Assembly (NCBI GenBank): GCA_009838465.1
Contig: VXRN01000023.1
Location: forward strand, 280,129-344,128
DNA length: 64,000 nt
Direction of reading: 5' to 3'
DNA from: Dehalococcoidia bacterium
GTDB taxonomy: Bacteria; Chloroflexota; Dehalococcoidia; Lucifugimonadales; UBA1123
Shown: positions 32,430 to 41,362 of the stretch, piece by piece
How the letters are laid out: every line of letters starts with the position of its first letter
Numbering within the stretch: position 1 is the stretch's first letter
Translations under genes and position numbers: made by a program
Notes under the pieces: generated by a model
Databases searched by the model: none
What the model was told of the DNA's origin: nothing
What the model saw: the letters and a program-made list of their open reading frames with translations, nothing else

Positions 32430-33476
32430 ATGACCACCTCCAATGGCAGCAATAGTGATGTTGTACTAGACGTTCGAGACCTGCGTACATATTTCGTTAC
32501 TCGCTGGGGAGTGGTGAAGGCGGTTGACGGCGTTAGCTTCCAGCTCAAGCGTGGCGAGACACTCGGAATCGTTGGTGAATCGGGTTCCGGAAAGTCGGTC
32601 ACCTCTCTTTCCATCATGCGTCTGATTCCTTCCCCTCCTGGTCACATTGTTGGCGGCCAGGTTCTCCTCGAAGGAGAGGACATTCTCCAGCTCAGCGAAG
32701 GAGATATGGAAAAAGTCCGGGGCAGCCGCATCGGCATGGTGTTGCAGGATCCCATGACGGCCCTCAACCCCGTCTTCGATATCGAAGACCAGGTGGGCGA
32801 GGCCCTCAAGATTCACAAGGGCTTCGGTGGCGAGGTCCTCAAGGACACCATAGTTGATATGCTTCGAAAAGTGCGCATCCCGGCCCCCGAAGTGCGAATG
32901 AGAGACTATCCCCACCAGCTATCCGGTGGTATGCGCCAGCGCGTCGTCGGAGCAATAGGTATCTCCTGCGACCCCGCCGTACTGATCGCCGACGAGCCCA
33001 CCACTTCTCTTGACGTCACGATTCAGGCGCAATATCTCAGGCTGCTGAACGACCTTCAGCAGGAGACCGGCGTCGCCATCATGTTCATCACCCACGACTT
33101 CGGCATCGTAGCCAAGATGTGCGACAGGGTTGCCGTCATGTACGCGGGCCGAATAGTCGAATTGGCCGACGTCCGCACCATCTTCAACGACCCCAAACAC
33201 GAATACACCAAGGCGCTTATCAACTCGGTCCCCAAGCTGGAAGAGAAGACCGGACGCCTCGCGCAGATTGATGGGCAGCCGCCCCAGCTATATAACCTCC
33301 CGCCCGGAGACGCCTTCGCCGAAAGGTCTCCCCTTCCGACGGAAGACAAGGATTTCCAGATAAGGCCCGAGCTCGTGGAAGTAGAACCCGAACACTGGGT
33401 ACAGCTTTCACACAGTTCGGTTGCCGAATTCGACAAGTACGCCCACCTCGTCCCTTACGGTGCGGAGTACAAGTAG
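32430..33476 (+). CDS. Peptide ABC transporter ATP-binding protein, OppD/DppD-like
   Basis: 348 residues. Walker [10 protein letters not shown], signature [15 protein letters not shown], Walker [16 protein letters not shown]-loop FITHDFGIV. The C-terminal oligopeptide-transporter segment ends with a Pro-rich peptide signature ([32 protein letters not shown]), although the usual Cys cluster is replaced. AGGAG lies before the ATG. Works with the next gene as the paired ATPases of an importer. Confidence 0.9.
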   Translation: MTTSNGSNSDVVLDVRDLRTYFVTRWGVVKAVDGVSFQLKRGETLGIVGESGSGKSVTSLSIMRLIPSPPGHIVGGQVLLEGEDILQLSEGDMEKVRGSRIGMVLQDPMTALNPVFDIEDQVGEALKIHKGFGGEVLKDTIVDMLRKVRIPAPEVRMRDYPHQLSGGMRQRVVGAIGISCDPAVLIADEPTTSLDVTIQAQYLRLLNDLQQETGVAIMFITHDFGIVAKMCDRVAVMYAGRIVELADVRTIFNDPKHEYTKALINSVPKLEEKTGRLAQIDGQPPQLYNLPPGDAFAERSPLPTEDKDFQIRPELVEVEPEHWVQLSHSSVAEFDKYAHLVPYGAEYK

Positions 33477-33514
33477 CTTAAGGACAAAATAAAGTAAGGA
33501 ATGGTGATGCCAAA

Positions 33515-34627
33515 ATGGTAGCAGATGCTTCGACTAATGGCTCCAATGGAACTTCGAACAGGTACGGCGTCGAGTCTGCCCCGGGCGTTGACTCTAGCTC
33601 CGACGCCATTATCTCGGTTCGCCACCTTCGCAAGTGGTACGATGTCGGTGGAGGCTCGTTGTTCAGCCGCAAGAAGAGCATCCTGAAAGCCGTGGACGAC
33701 GTTAGCTTTGACATAGACCGCGGCAAGACAATGGGACTGGTCGGAGAATCCGGATGCGGCAAGACCACCACCCTCAAAGTCATTCTTGGCCTCGAAGAGC
33801 CGACGGAAGGACAAGTATATTTCGAAGGCGAGGATGTCTCAGAACTAAGCCGCGCCGGCCAGAGAGAGTTGAAGAGATCGGTTCAGGCCGTTTTCCAGGA
33901 CCCATGGGCATCCCTTAATCCCAGGATGCGCGTCGGCAGCATCATTGGCGAGCCTCTCGAGGTAAATACCAATATGACTAGGCAGCAGATCAGAGAAAGG
34001 GTTGGCGACCTCCTCGTCGAAGTCGGACTCCGCCCTGACCAGGCCTCGCTCTTCCCACACGAGTTCAGTGGCGGCCAGCGTCAGAGAATCGGCGTTGCCA
34101 GGGCCCTCGCCCTCAACCCCCAGGTAATCGTCCTCGATGAGCCTGTCTCGGCCTTGGACGTGTCCATTCGCGCTCAGATTATGAACTTGCTTGTTGATCT
34201 CCAGCAGGAACACGGTCTGGCCTACCTGATGGTAGCGCACAACCTCGCCACGGTTCGGTACATGTGCGACCGAATGGGGGTCATGTACCTTGGCGTCTTC
34301 CAGGAGATGGGCGATACGGAAAGCATCTTCAATAATCCGGTTCACCTCTACACCAACGCCCTTCTCTCGGCTGCGCTGTCGTCCCATCCCGACATCCAAA
34401 GGGAGGAGATCATATTGCCAGGTGAGGTCGTCTCGCCGGTGGACCCACCTCCAGGAGACGTTTTCCAGACCAGGACGCCATTGGAGGTTGATCCAAATCA
34501 CGAATACGCCACCTCACGCCCACCGCTGGTAGAGATTGAGCCTGACCACTGGGTGACTATTACCCCATGGAGCACGATCAGTGGAGCCGCTGAGCAGGGA
34601 GTAAACCTCGCCGCCACTACCTGGTAA
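33515..34627 (+). CDS. Peptide ABC transporter ATP-binding protein, OppF/DppF-like
   Basis: 370 residues. Walker A GESGCGKTT, signature FSGGQRQRIGVARAL, Walker B VIVLDEPVSALDV, H-loop MVAHNLATV. A 30-residue Ser/Asn-rich N-terminal tail precedes the usual start. The C-terminus carries the oligopeptide_HPY-like segment (HPDIQREEIILPGEV..PVDPPPGDVFQTR). Starts 38 bp after the OppD-like gene; a terminator follows at 34662. No permease genes in the window, so they must be elsewhere or shared. Confidence 0.9.
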   Translation: MVADASTNGSNGTSNRYGVESAPGVDSSSDAIISVRHLRKWYDVGGGSLFSRKKSILKAVDDVSFDIDRGKTMGLVGESGCGKTTTLKVILGLEEPTEGQVYFEGEDVSELSRAGQRELKRSVQAVFQDPWASLNPRMRVGSIIGEPLEVNTNMTRQQIRERVGDLLVEVGLRPDQASLFPHEFSGGQRQRIGVARALALNPQVIVLDEPVSALDVSIRAQIMNLLVDLQQEHGLAYLMVAHNLATVRYMCDRMGVMYLGVFQEMGDTESIFNNPVHLYTNALLSAALSSHPDIQREEIILPGEVVSPVDPPPGDVFQTRTPLEVDPNHEYATSRPPLVEIEPDHWVTITPWSTISGAAEQGVNLAATTW

Positions 34628-34661
34628 GGACTCCGGTCATCCGTCAATCGAGCGCAAACAT

Positions 34662-34691
34662 AAGGCGCGCCATGTAAGCGGCGCGCCTTTT
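34662..34691 (+). terminator. Rho-independent terminator after the ATPase pair
   Basis: AAGGCGCGCC (34662-34671) and GGCGCGCCTTTT (34680-34691) form a GC-rich stem with an 8-base loop and a T run. Confidence 0.8.
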
Positions 34692-34741
34692 CATTGACTG
34701 CCGAATTTGCCATACTGTCAAAAGACTCCTCGGAGCGATAT

Positions 34742-35461
34742 ATGCCGAACAACCCCATCGAATCCGTAACGACGCTCACGTTCGACATCTTTGGCACCGT
34801 CCTGGACCTGACGGGGAGCCTGGAAGGGCCGACCGGAGAACTGTTGAGGGAACTCGGCTCCGACCTGACAGGCGCCGAGTTCTATCCCCAATGGCGAGCT
34901 AGGCAACGCATCGAGCAGTTCCAGGACTCCCTGATAATGCTGGGACACAGCGGCTACCTTGAGACCTGCCGCCGCGCGCTTGTTTACTCCTTGCGAGCCA
35001 ACGACATTGAATTCGACCCAAAGCGCATACATAGATTCATGGATGTATGGCAGGACCTCGATCCATACCCGGACTCTGTTCTAGGCTTGCAGAGACTCGA
35101 GAGAAACTATCGCCTCGTGGCTCTGTCGAATGGAGAACCCGATTACCTTCGGCACCTCGCCTCCAACCAGATCAAGTTCGACTTCGACGCCGTAATCTCG
35201 GTCGAAGAAGGAGGCGCGTTCAAGCCGCACCCCGCTGTCTATCGTTCCGCCGCCCGAATCCTGAACGCATCGCCACCGGAGATAATGATGGTCGCGGCAC
35301 ACTCATTCGACATCATGGGAGCGCGTGCCTGTGGATTCCGTGGAGCCTATGTCAACAGATACTCTCTTCCTTACGAAGACACCACTCAGTACACTCCCGA
35401 CATCGTTGTTTCTGACTTCAACCAACTGGCCGATGTACTGTTGACGGAGAATCAGCCATGA
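34742..35461 (+). CDS. Haloacid dehalogenase type II-like HAD hydrolase
   Basis: 239 residues. Nucleophile motif TLTFDIFGTVLDLTG, motif II LVALSNGEPDYLRH, Lys region FKPHPAVYRSAARIL, and motif IV MVAAHSFDIMGARACG, all as in (S)-2-haloacid dehalogenases and close phosphatases. ATG at 34742 with GGAG upstream; the frame is open to 34694 but without a ribosome site. The stop overlaps the ATG of the FAD oxidase (ATGA), so the two are coupled. Halide or phosphate substrate not decidable. Confidence 0.86.
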   Translation: MPNNPIESVTTLTFDIFGTVLDLTGSLEGPTGELLRELGSDLTGAEFYPQWRARQRIEQFQDSLIMLGHSGYLETCRRALVYSLRANDIEFDPKRIHRFMDVWQDLDPYPDSVLGLQRLERNYRLVALSNGEPDYLRHLASNQIKFDFDAVISVEEGGAFKPHPAVYRSAARILNASPPEIMMVAAHSFDIMGARACGFRGAYVNRYSLPYEDTTQYTPDIVVSDFNQLADVLLTENQP

Positions 35462-36582
35462 CAGACAGTCCTGAGGTTGTGATCGTGGGAGGTGGCGTCA
35501 TCGGCGCCGCGGTCGCCTATTTCCTCGCCAAACGTGGGATTCCCTGCTCGCTTCTCGACAAGGGACGAATAGGCGGCGAGTCGTCCAATGCTGCCTCCGG
35601 CATACTGAGTTCTTCTCCCGGTGAATCGCAATACTCTCGCTTAGCGCAGCGCAGCCTCAGTCTCTTCCACGAATTGACGCCCGTCATTCGCGAAGAGTCC
35701 GGTATAGACATCGAGTTTGTCGAGTGCGGAGACCTCACTCTGGCGATGAACGAAAACGATGCAATCGCGCTGCGCGGCCTGGCGGGCCAGCTTTCCGCTA
35801 TGGGGGACGACGTGAGATGGGTCGGCAGCGACGATCTCCGCGAAATGGAACCCCTTCTGAACCCTGCCATTCCGGGAGGAATGTTTGCCTCCGCGTCCTG
35901 CCGTGTCAACAACCAGCGACTCGCTAGCGCGCTCGTGTTGGCGGCTCAGCGCTATGGCGCCGAAGTAAGACAGGGAGTAGAGGTAACCGGTATTGCGGTT
36001 GAGAACGGGCGCGTCTCCGGTGTTATGCAGAGGCAGGGATTCACAGGGGCGAATATCGTAGTCCTTGCCGCCGGCGCTTGGACTGGCGCAATGGACAGGT
36101 GGCTGTACGACGACCAAGCACCAAGCGATACCCGTGTCCCAATGGTCAAGCCTGTTAAGGGTGTCAATCTCAACGTGCAGCCGGCGCAAGGTAGTGTGGG
36201 CCGGATGATTCACGGCTCCTGGGGCATACTGGTCCCACGCAACGACGGCTCGATGATAGTGGGCGCTACGGTCGAAGAGGCTGGTTTCGACACCAGGGTG
36301 ACCGCCGGAGACGTACATTCCATACTCGGCGTCGGGAACGCCCTGATGCCGTCTCTCAGAGATGCTGAAATCAATTGGAGCATAGCCGGACTCAGGCCCG
36401 GCTCCGGCGACGACCTGCCCGTGATCGGGCGAATGCCGGGCTATGATAACGTTCTGGTCGCTTCCGGCCATTACAGGAATGGTATCCTGCTTAGCCTGGC
36501 GACAGGAGAAGTAGTCGCGGACCTTGTGGAAGGGTCGAATGGACAACTTCTCTCCGACTTCGATCCGGAGCGGTTCTTCTGA
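35458..36582 (+). CDS. FAD-dependent oxidoreductase, glycine oxidase ThiO-like
   Basis: 374 residues of the DAO (D-amino-acid oxidase) family. FAD motif VVIVGGGVIGAAVAYFLAKRG, then GESSNAASGILSS, the central FAD-interacting VVLAAGAWTG, and the C-terminal LRPGSGDDLPVIGRMPGYDNVLVASGHYRNGILLS, which closely matches ThiO/glycine oxidases. It oxidises a small amine or amino acid with O2. Overlaps the dehalogenase gene by 4 bp. No thiamine gene lies nearby, so a role in another amine pathway is also possible. Confidence 0.87.
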   Translation: MTDSPEVVIVGGGVIGAAVAYFLAKRGIPCSLLDKGRIGGESSNAASGILSSSPGESQYSRLAQRSLSLFHELTPVIREESGIDIEFVECGDLTLAMNENDAIALRGLAGQLSAMGDDVRWVGSDDLREMEPLLNPAIPGGMFASASCRVNNQRLASALVLAAQRYGAEVRQGVEVTGIAVENGRVSGVMQRQGFTGANIVVLAAGAWTGAMDRWLYDDQAPSDTRVPMVKPVKGVNLNVQPAQGSVGRMIHGSWGILVPRNDGSMIVGATVEEAGFDTRVTAGDVHSILGVGNALMPSLRDAEINWSIAGLRPGSGDDLPVIGRMPGYDNVLVASGHYRNGILLSLATGEVVADLVEGSNGQLLSDFDPERFF

Positions 36583-36629
36583 TGTAAAGAGCGCCTAGAA
36601 ACTCAGTGAATAACAGATAGGAGGGGCGA

Positions 36630-37556
36630 ATGTCGGTCAAGATAGGAATAGGATTTGGTGGATGGCCCTTTCCGTCCGCCGACCCTGAACACCTTTGGGA
36701 GTACACCGACCTGTGCGAGGAATACGGCGTTGACTCTCTGTGGCTCAGCGACAGGATAGTCTCCGAAGCCCTGAATATGGAGCCGATGATAGCTCTCTCA
36801 TTCATCGCTGCCCGCACCACTAACCTCAAGTTCGGCACCAACGTCCTGGCTTTGCCACTACGAAATCCGACGGTCTTAGCCAAAGAAGTCGCAACGCTGG
36901 ACTTCCTCTCAGGCGGACGCTCACTACCCGCCGTCGGACTCGGCACGGGCGAGGCGAGCGAATACGAGGCCTGCGGGACTCTGAAGCGCCAGCGCGGTGG
37001 CAGGACTGACGAGGCCATTGAAGTTATGAAGCTCCTCTGGTCCCGGGACAACGTTACCTACCATGGGCGTTACTTCACTCTGAACGATGTCACCATCCAG
37101 CCCAAGCCCGTCCAGAAGGAACTCCCCCCGGTCTGGATAGGTGGACGAAGCGAATTCGCAATAAGGCGCACCGCCAGGTTAGGCGACGGATGGCTGGTGT
37201 CCCAGGCCACCCCCGAAGAGGTTGCCGATGGCGTCTCGCAGATTAAGACCCTCGCCGCCGAATTCGAGAATGAAATCGAGGACGACCACTACGGCGCGCT
37301 TTTCAGCTATTGCATCGCCGATAGCTACGAAGAAGCTAGGAAAATTGCCGAGCCTTACATGCTCCGACGTAGGACCGACATTGACTACGATGGCTTCTCA
37401 GCCTTCGGAACCGCCGACAGGATGCGCGACCTCATAGACTCGTACATAGACGCTGGCGCTACGAAGTTCGTCGCCAGACCCGCCTGTCCGCCGGAAATGA
37501 TGGGTCAGCAACTCGACGCGCTCTCCGCTGAAGTCCTTCCCATCTACCACAACTGA
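36630..37556 (+). CDS. LLM-class flavin/F420-dependent oxidoreductase
   Basis: 308 residues, luciferase-like fold. Marks: IGFGGWPFPSADPEHLWEY, YGVDSLWLSDRIV, TNLKFGTNVLALPLRNPTVLAKEVATLDFLSGGRSLPAVGLG, PPVWIGGRSEFAIRRTARLGDGWLVS. The GLGTGEASEYEACG turn marks the cofactor site. GGAGGGG before the ATG. It follows the ThiO-like gene by 47 bp on the same strand and precedes an MBL hydrolase, possibly one oxidative degradation unit. Substrate unknown. Confidence 0.9.
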   Translation: MSVKIGIGFGGWPFPSADPEHLWEYTDLCEEYGVDSLWLSDRIVSEALNMEPMIALSFIAARTTNLKFGTNVLALPLRNPTVLAKEVATLDFLSGGRSLPAVGLGTGEASEYEACGTLKRQRGGRTDEAIEVMKLLWSRDNVTYHGRYFTLNDVTIQPKPVQKELPPVWIGGRSEFAIRRTARLGDGWLVSQATPEEVADGVSQIKTLAAEFENEIEDDHYGALFSYCIADSYEEARKIAEPYMLRRRTDIDYDGFSAFGTADRMRDLIDSYIDAGATKFVARPACPPEMMGQQLDALSAEVLPIYHN

Positions 37557-37578
37557 ACCACCAAAGGGACAGCAGACC

Positions 37579-38415
37579 ATGCCCGACCATTCGTTTAGAT
37601 TCGGAGACGCCGAGATAATCTCAGTATCCGACGGCCACATACATTTCGCCCCCTCCGACTTCTTTCCCTCGGTTGAGTCGTCTGAGTGGGAAGCCTACGC
37701 CGACCAGCTTACATCGGATGGCCAAATCCGAATGAACGTAGGCTCTTTCGTCATAAGGGTGGGAGATGATGTCGCCCTGGTGGATACCGGCCTCGGAGAA
37801 GGCGACCATCCCTTCGACAATTCCGAATGGGGCTTGCTCGCCGCCGACATGGGGAGCAAAGGTATCGCTCCTGACGAGATAACCGCGGTCGTCATAACCC
37901 ACCTCCACCGCGACCACGTTGGCTGGAACATGGTCGAAGAGAACGGTGTGCGTACTCCCTTCTTCCCGAACGCCAGGTATCACGTTCCCAAAGCCGACTG
38001 GGACGTTTTCACCCGTCGCGCCGGAATGAGTATGTTCGCCTACATCGCCGAGCAGGTTACTCCTCTCATGGAACTCGGTGCGCTTGAGTTCATAGAAGGT
38101 GAGCAGCCCATAGGAGACCATCTCACCGCTCTACCGACGCCAGGGCACACACCCGGCCACACCAGCGTCCTAGTATCCTCCGCAGCAGAGAGCGCTGTCA
38201 TACTCGGCGACGCCGCACACGTGCCGGTACAGGCACACCACACCGACTGGAGTCCCAGGGCCGATACCAATCCTGAACTGTCCCGTCAGAACCGCGCGGA
38301 ACTCTTCGACCGCATGGAGAAAGAACGCTCCCTCGTCGTCTCAGGCCACTTTCCCGTCCCTGGATTCGGCAGACTCGTCCGTGTCCAAGGGCGTCGCTAC
38401 TGGCGCGCTCTCTGA
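37579..38415 (+). CDS. MBL-fold metallohydrolase
   Basis: 278 residues. Metal-binding motif VITHLHRDHVGWNMV (HxHxDH), later His in LPTPGHTPGHTSVL, Asp in AVILGDAAHVP, and His in VVSGHFPVPGFG. The layout resembles quorum-quenching lactonases and other small-molecule esterases of the family (substrate-lid region FFPNARYHVPKADWDVFTR). Only 22 bp after the LLM gene, likely the same operon, so it may open a lactone produced by the monooxygenase; that link is inference. Confidence 0.88.
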   Translation: MPDHSFRFGDAEIISVSDGHIHFAPSDFFPSVESSEWEAYADQLTSDGQIRMNVGSFVIRVGDDVALVDTGLGEGDHPFDNSEWGLLAADMGSKGIAPDEITAVVITHLHRDHVGWNMVEENGVRTPFFPNARYHVPKADWDVFTRRAGMSMFAYIAEQVTPLMELGALEFIEGEQPIGDHLTALPTPGHTPGHTSVLVSSAAESAVILGDAAHVPVQAHHTDWSPRADTNPELSRQNRAELFDRMEKERSLVVSGHFPVPGFGRLVRVQGRRYWRAL

Positions 38416-38502
38416 CGAAGAGCTTGCCCATGTCGGTCGCGCTCAGCCATGTTAGAATTAGAGTGCGGCTTCTGGACGTGGTAACAGGACAGGAGGACTG
38501 AC

Positions 38503-38949
38503 ATGGCCTACACGCGAAGACTTTACAAAAGCTCCGGCGACAAGATGATGTCCGGCGTCTCCGGCGGCATGGCCGAATACTTCGGAATTGATCCTGTGTT
38601 CGTCCGACTTGGCTGGATTGTCTCGGTGTTCCTGACCGGCGGCATCTCGATTCTGATTTACGTCGCCATGATCTTCGTCGTGCCGAAGAGGGCCTATAAT
38701 CCTACGGCAACCTCCGACGCGGGTGAGGAAGGCGGGCAAGTCTTCACCGAGTCCGATGGAACGGAGAGCCAGCGCAGAGAGCGCAATCGGTACTTTCTGG
38801 GTATAGGACTGGTTCTGGCCGGAGTCGCTCTGCTGGTCTATAACATGAACTTCTACTTTCTGAGGACTTTTGATTGGGGCATCTTGGGAGCCGTGGCTGT
38901 AATCGGGGTTGGGGTCGCCCTCCTCATTGCTGCTATGAGGAAGAGTTAG
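38503..38949 (+). CDS. PspC-domain membrane protein
   Basis: 148 residues. The PspC domain at the N-terminus is RLYKSSGDKMMSGVSGGMAEYFGIDPVFVRLGWI, followed by a helix (VSVFLTGGISILIYVAMIFVVP), then a charged linker and two more helices at the C-terminus (YFLGIGLVLAGVALLVYNMNF and GAVAVIGVGVALLIAAM). AGGAGG before the ATG. Coupled by position (6 bp) to the LiaF-like gene downstream; PspC/LiaF pairs respond to envelope stress. Role inferred from family. Confidence 0.88.
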   Translation: MAYTRRLYKSSGDKMMSGVSGGMAEYFGIDPVFVRLGWIVSVFLTGGISILIYVAMIFVVPKRAYNPTATSDAGEEGGQVFTESDGTESQRRERNRYFLGIGLVLAGVALLVYNMNFYFLRTFDWGILGAVAVIGVGVALLIAAMRKS

Positions 38950-38955
38950 CGAATT

Positions 38956-39972
38956 ATGGACAACCGGCGTGAGACCGGAGGCGTTGGAAGGCGGACGCTC
39001 CTCCCCGCAGTCCTTCTGGTGATCCTCGGAATCGTTCTTCTCCTCAATACCACCGGCGTGGTCGGGTGGGGGATTTGGTTATCGCTCTTCCGGTTCTGGC
39101 CGCTGATACTCATAGCCGTCGGCCTCAATATCATACTTGGACGGCGTTTCCCTGTCGTTTCGACACTTCTCGTGACTCTCATCCTGTCCGGTGGTATTGG
39201 CGTGGCCTATGTATTCGACCGGGACACTGAGCCCGGCTACTTTTTTAGAACGTCCAACCATTCCTGGGCCTTGGGCGACGCCGAGACACTGGACATGGAG
39301 ATTGACTTCGGAGCCGGGTCGCTCGCTATTGACTCCGGCGTTTCCCCAGACGCGGACGAACTGCTTGTCGTGCGCGCCTCCGGAATAGACGCCGCCGTGA
39401 CACCGGCGCATAACAGCGCAAGAGCTCAGGAGGGAGGAGGTTATTATGGTTATAGCCCAATCGGAACGGATGGGAAAGTAGCTGTAACCCTCTCTCCGAA
39501 AGGACCCCGTGACCTTCGGGTCGCCCACGGTGGCGGATGGGACATAGATATAGACCTGTGGGGCCTGTTCCAAAGGCTGGGCGACGTAAACTGGGAGGTC
39601 GGAATATCGCCTGATGTCGTTGTCGGACTGGACATCGAAGCTGGAGCAGCGGATATAAAATTGGACCTGAGCGAACTCACTCTGGAGACCCTCGACATGG
39701 ACATCGGGGTTGCTGACGTGAATGTGGTCCTGCCTGCCCACGCCGGACACACCGACGTTTCCATAGATGCCGGCGCGGCCGACATTGACATCTCCGTCCC
39801 CGATGGCGTCGCCGCTATGATAACCACCGACACAGCCGTTACTTCGATAGACGTTGATACCGCTAGATTTCCGATGAACGACGGCGTGTACCGTTCCTCG
39901 GACTATGAGACGGCGCTGAACAGAGTTGAAATAAACATAGACGCTGGAGTTTCCAGCGTCTCCATCCACTAG
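38956..39972 (+). CDS. LiaF-like membrane protein with DUF4097-type beta repeats
   Basis: 338 residues. Four hydrophobic segments at the N-terminus (LLPAVLLVILGIVLLLNTTGV, LFRFWPLILIAVGLNIIL, VSTLLVTLILSGGIGVAYVF), the DUF5668/LiaF membrane module, then a long region of regularly spaced beta strands (MEIDFGAGSLAIDSG, LDIEAGAADIKLDLSELTLETL, VSIDAGAADIDISVPDG, VEINIDAGVSSVSI) typical of the toastrack DUF4097 fold. Likely an envelope-stress sensor partner of the PspC protein. Start ATG 6 bp after its stop; weak ribosome site. Confidence 0.82.
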   Translation: MDNRRETGGVGRRTLLPAVLLVILGIVLLLNTTGVVGWGIWLSLFRFWPLILIAVGLNIILGRRFPVVSTLLVTLILSGGIGVAYVFDRDTEPGYFFRTSNHSWALGDAETLDMEIDFGAGSLAIDSGVSPDADELLVVRASGIDAAVTPAHNSARAQEGGGYYGYSPIGTDGKVAVTLSPKGPRDLRVAHGGGWDIDIDLWGLFQRLGDVNWEVGISPDVVVGLDIEAGAADIKLDLSELTLETLDMDIGVADVNVVLPAHAGHTDVSIDAGAADIDISVPDGVAAMITTDTAVTSIDVDTARFPMNDGVYRSSDYETALNRVEINIDAGVSSVSIH

Positions 39973-40008
39973 AGACAAGAACTAACGACTAACACCCGGA
40001 GGAACAGC

Positions 40009-40788
40009 TTGTACAACATAGACCTCAGCGGCAAGAACGCGCTCGTCTTCGGAGTCGCCAACCAGCGCAGCATCGCCTGGCACATCGCAAGGACGCTAGA
40101 CCAGGCAGGCGCGCGAATCGTCCTCTCTTACGTGAACGACAGGGTCGGGCGGAGTGTTGAGAGGCTCGGCTCTCAACTGTCTTCGCCCCCCGTTCTCGTC
40201 GAGTGCGACGTAAGCGACGATGCGAACGTAGAGAGCGCGTTCGATGCCCTCGCCTCAGAAATAGATGGTATAGACGTCATCGTCCACTCCATAGCCTTCG
40301 CCAACCGCGAAGACCTGGGAGGCCCATTCATAGATACCCCCAGGGAGGGCTTCCGTCTCGCGCTCGATATAAGCGCCTACTCGCTCGTGTCCGTCGCCAG
40401 GTACGCCGCGCCCATGATGAAGGGCAGGGGAGGCAGCATCATCACCATGACCTTCCAAGCCTCCGACCGCGTATTCCCGGGGTACAACGTCATGGGCACC
40501 GCCAAGGCCGCGCTGGAAAACGAAGTCCGACAACTCGCCTGGGACCTCGGGCGCGATGACATTCGAATCAACGCCATTAGCGCAGGCCCTGTTGACACCC
40601 TTTCGTCCCGTGTCATCAGCGGCTACCGAGACATGAAGCGCGCTCATGCCGACAGGTCTCCGATGGGACGCAACATAACCCACGAAGAAGTCGCCAACAC
40701 CGCACTCTTCCTGTGCAGCCCCATGTCCTCAGGTATCACCGGCGAGGTCATCCACGTAGATACCGGCTACCACGTAATGGGTATATGA
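40009..40788 (+). CDS. fabI: Enoyl-[acyl-carrier-protein] reductase (NADH) FabI
   Basis: 259 residues. Reduces trans-2-enoyl-ACP in fatty acid elongation. NAD region LVFGVANQRSIAWHIAR (FabI-type, not GxxxGxG), VIVHSIAFANREDLGGPFIDT, and the catalytic pair Tyr159-x6-Lys166 in VFPGYNVMGTAKAALE, then RINAISAGPVDTL..GRNITHEEVANTALFLCSPMSSGITGEVIHVDTGYHVMGI. TTG start with a strong CCGGAGGA site six bases upstream. Stands alone on its strand between the LiaF-like gene and the decarboxylase pair. Confidence 0.93.
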   Translation: MYNIDLSGKNALVFGVANQRSIAWHIARTLDQAGARIVLSYVNDRVGRSVERLGSQLSSPPVLVECDVSDDANVESAFDALASEIDGIDVIVHSIAFANREDLGGPFIDTPREGFRLALDISAYSLVSVARYAAPMMKGRGGSIITMTFQASDRVFPGYNVMGTAKAALENEVRQLAWDLGRDDIRINAISAGPVDTLSSRVISGYRDMKRAHADRSPMGRNITHEEVANTALFLCSPMSSGITGEVIHVDTGYHVMGI

Positions 40789-40855
40789 CATTCCGTATCC
40801 CAAATTCGGACAATCTTGTATGTGCTGGTACAGAAATCGTAGAGAGTGAGCAACA

Positions 40856-41362
40856 ATGAATTGGGCTGAAACCATCGTCAAGTCACTCAAAGACTCCCAA
40901 GTGTCGCTGATTGCCTATGTCCCGGATGTCAGTATTCACCAGGTCACCAGGCTCATGGAGGAAGACGATTATTTTCATGTCGTCTCCGCCACACGGGAGG
41001 AGGAGGCCATCGGCATAGCAACCGGGGCATACGCCAGGGGGAAGAACGCCGCCGTCTTCATGCAGTCCAGCGGATTCGGCAACTGCGTCAACGCCCTGGC
41101 CAGCCTGTGCCTGCCCGCGCGTGTGCCTCTGCCCATGTTCATCAATCTGCGCGGTGAAGTAGGGGAGTTCAACATAGCGCAGGTCGCTATGGGGCGCGCC
41201 ACCCGACCGATCCTGGACGTTCTCGGCATTCAGCATTACACCCTGGACACCGATGACAGGCTTGAAATGCGAGTGTCGGGGGCGCTCAAGCTCTGCTACG
41301 CCTCGCGCCAGCCACTCGCGCTCTGCCTGACACCACTTTTACACGGAGGCAAACTTGCATAG
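40856..41362 (+). CDS. TPP-dependent decarboxylase alpha-type subunit, ComD-like
   Basis: 168 residues, corresponding to the N-terminal (PYR) domain of thiamin-diphosphate decarboxylases. The catalytic Glu is in VSATREEEAIGIATGAYARG, then AAVFMQSSGFGNCVNALASL and PMFINLRGEVGEFN. Sulfopyruvate and phosphonopyruvate decarboxylases have this arrangement; in ComDE the two domains are separate chains, as here. Overlaps the next gene by 8 bp. Substrate not decidable between sulfopyruvate, phosphonopyruvate and similar. Confidence 0.85.
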   Translation: MNWAETIVKSLKDSQVSLIAYVPDVSIHQVTRLMEEDDYFHVVSATREEEAIGIATGAYARGKNAAVFMQSSGFGNCVNALASLCLPARVPLPMFINLRGEVGEFNIAQVAMGRATRPILDVLGIQHYTLDTDDRLEMRVSGALKLCYASRQPLALCLTPLLHGGKLA

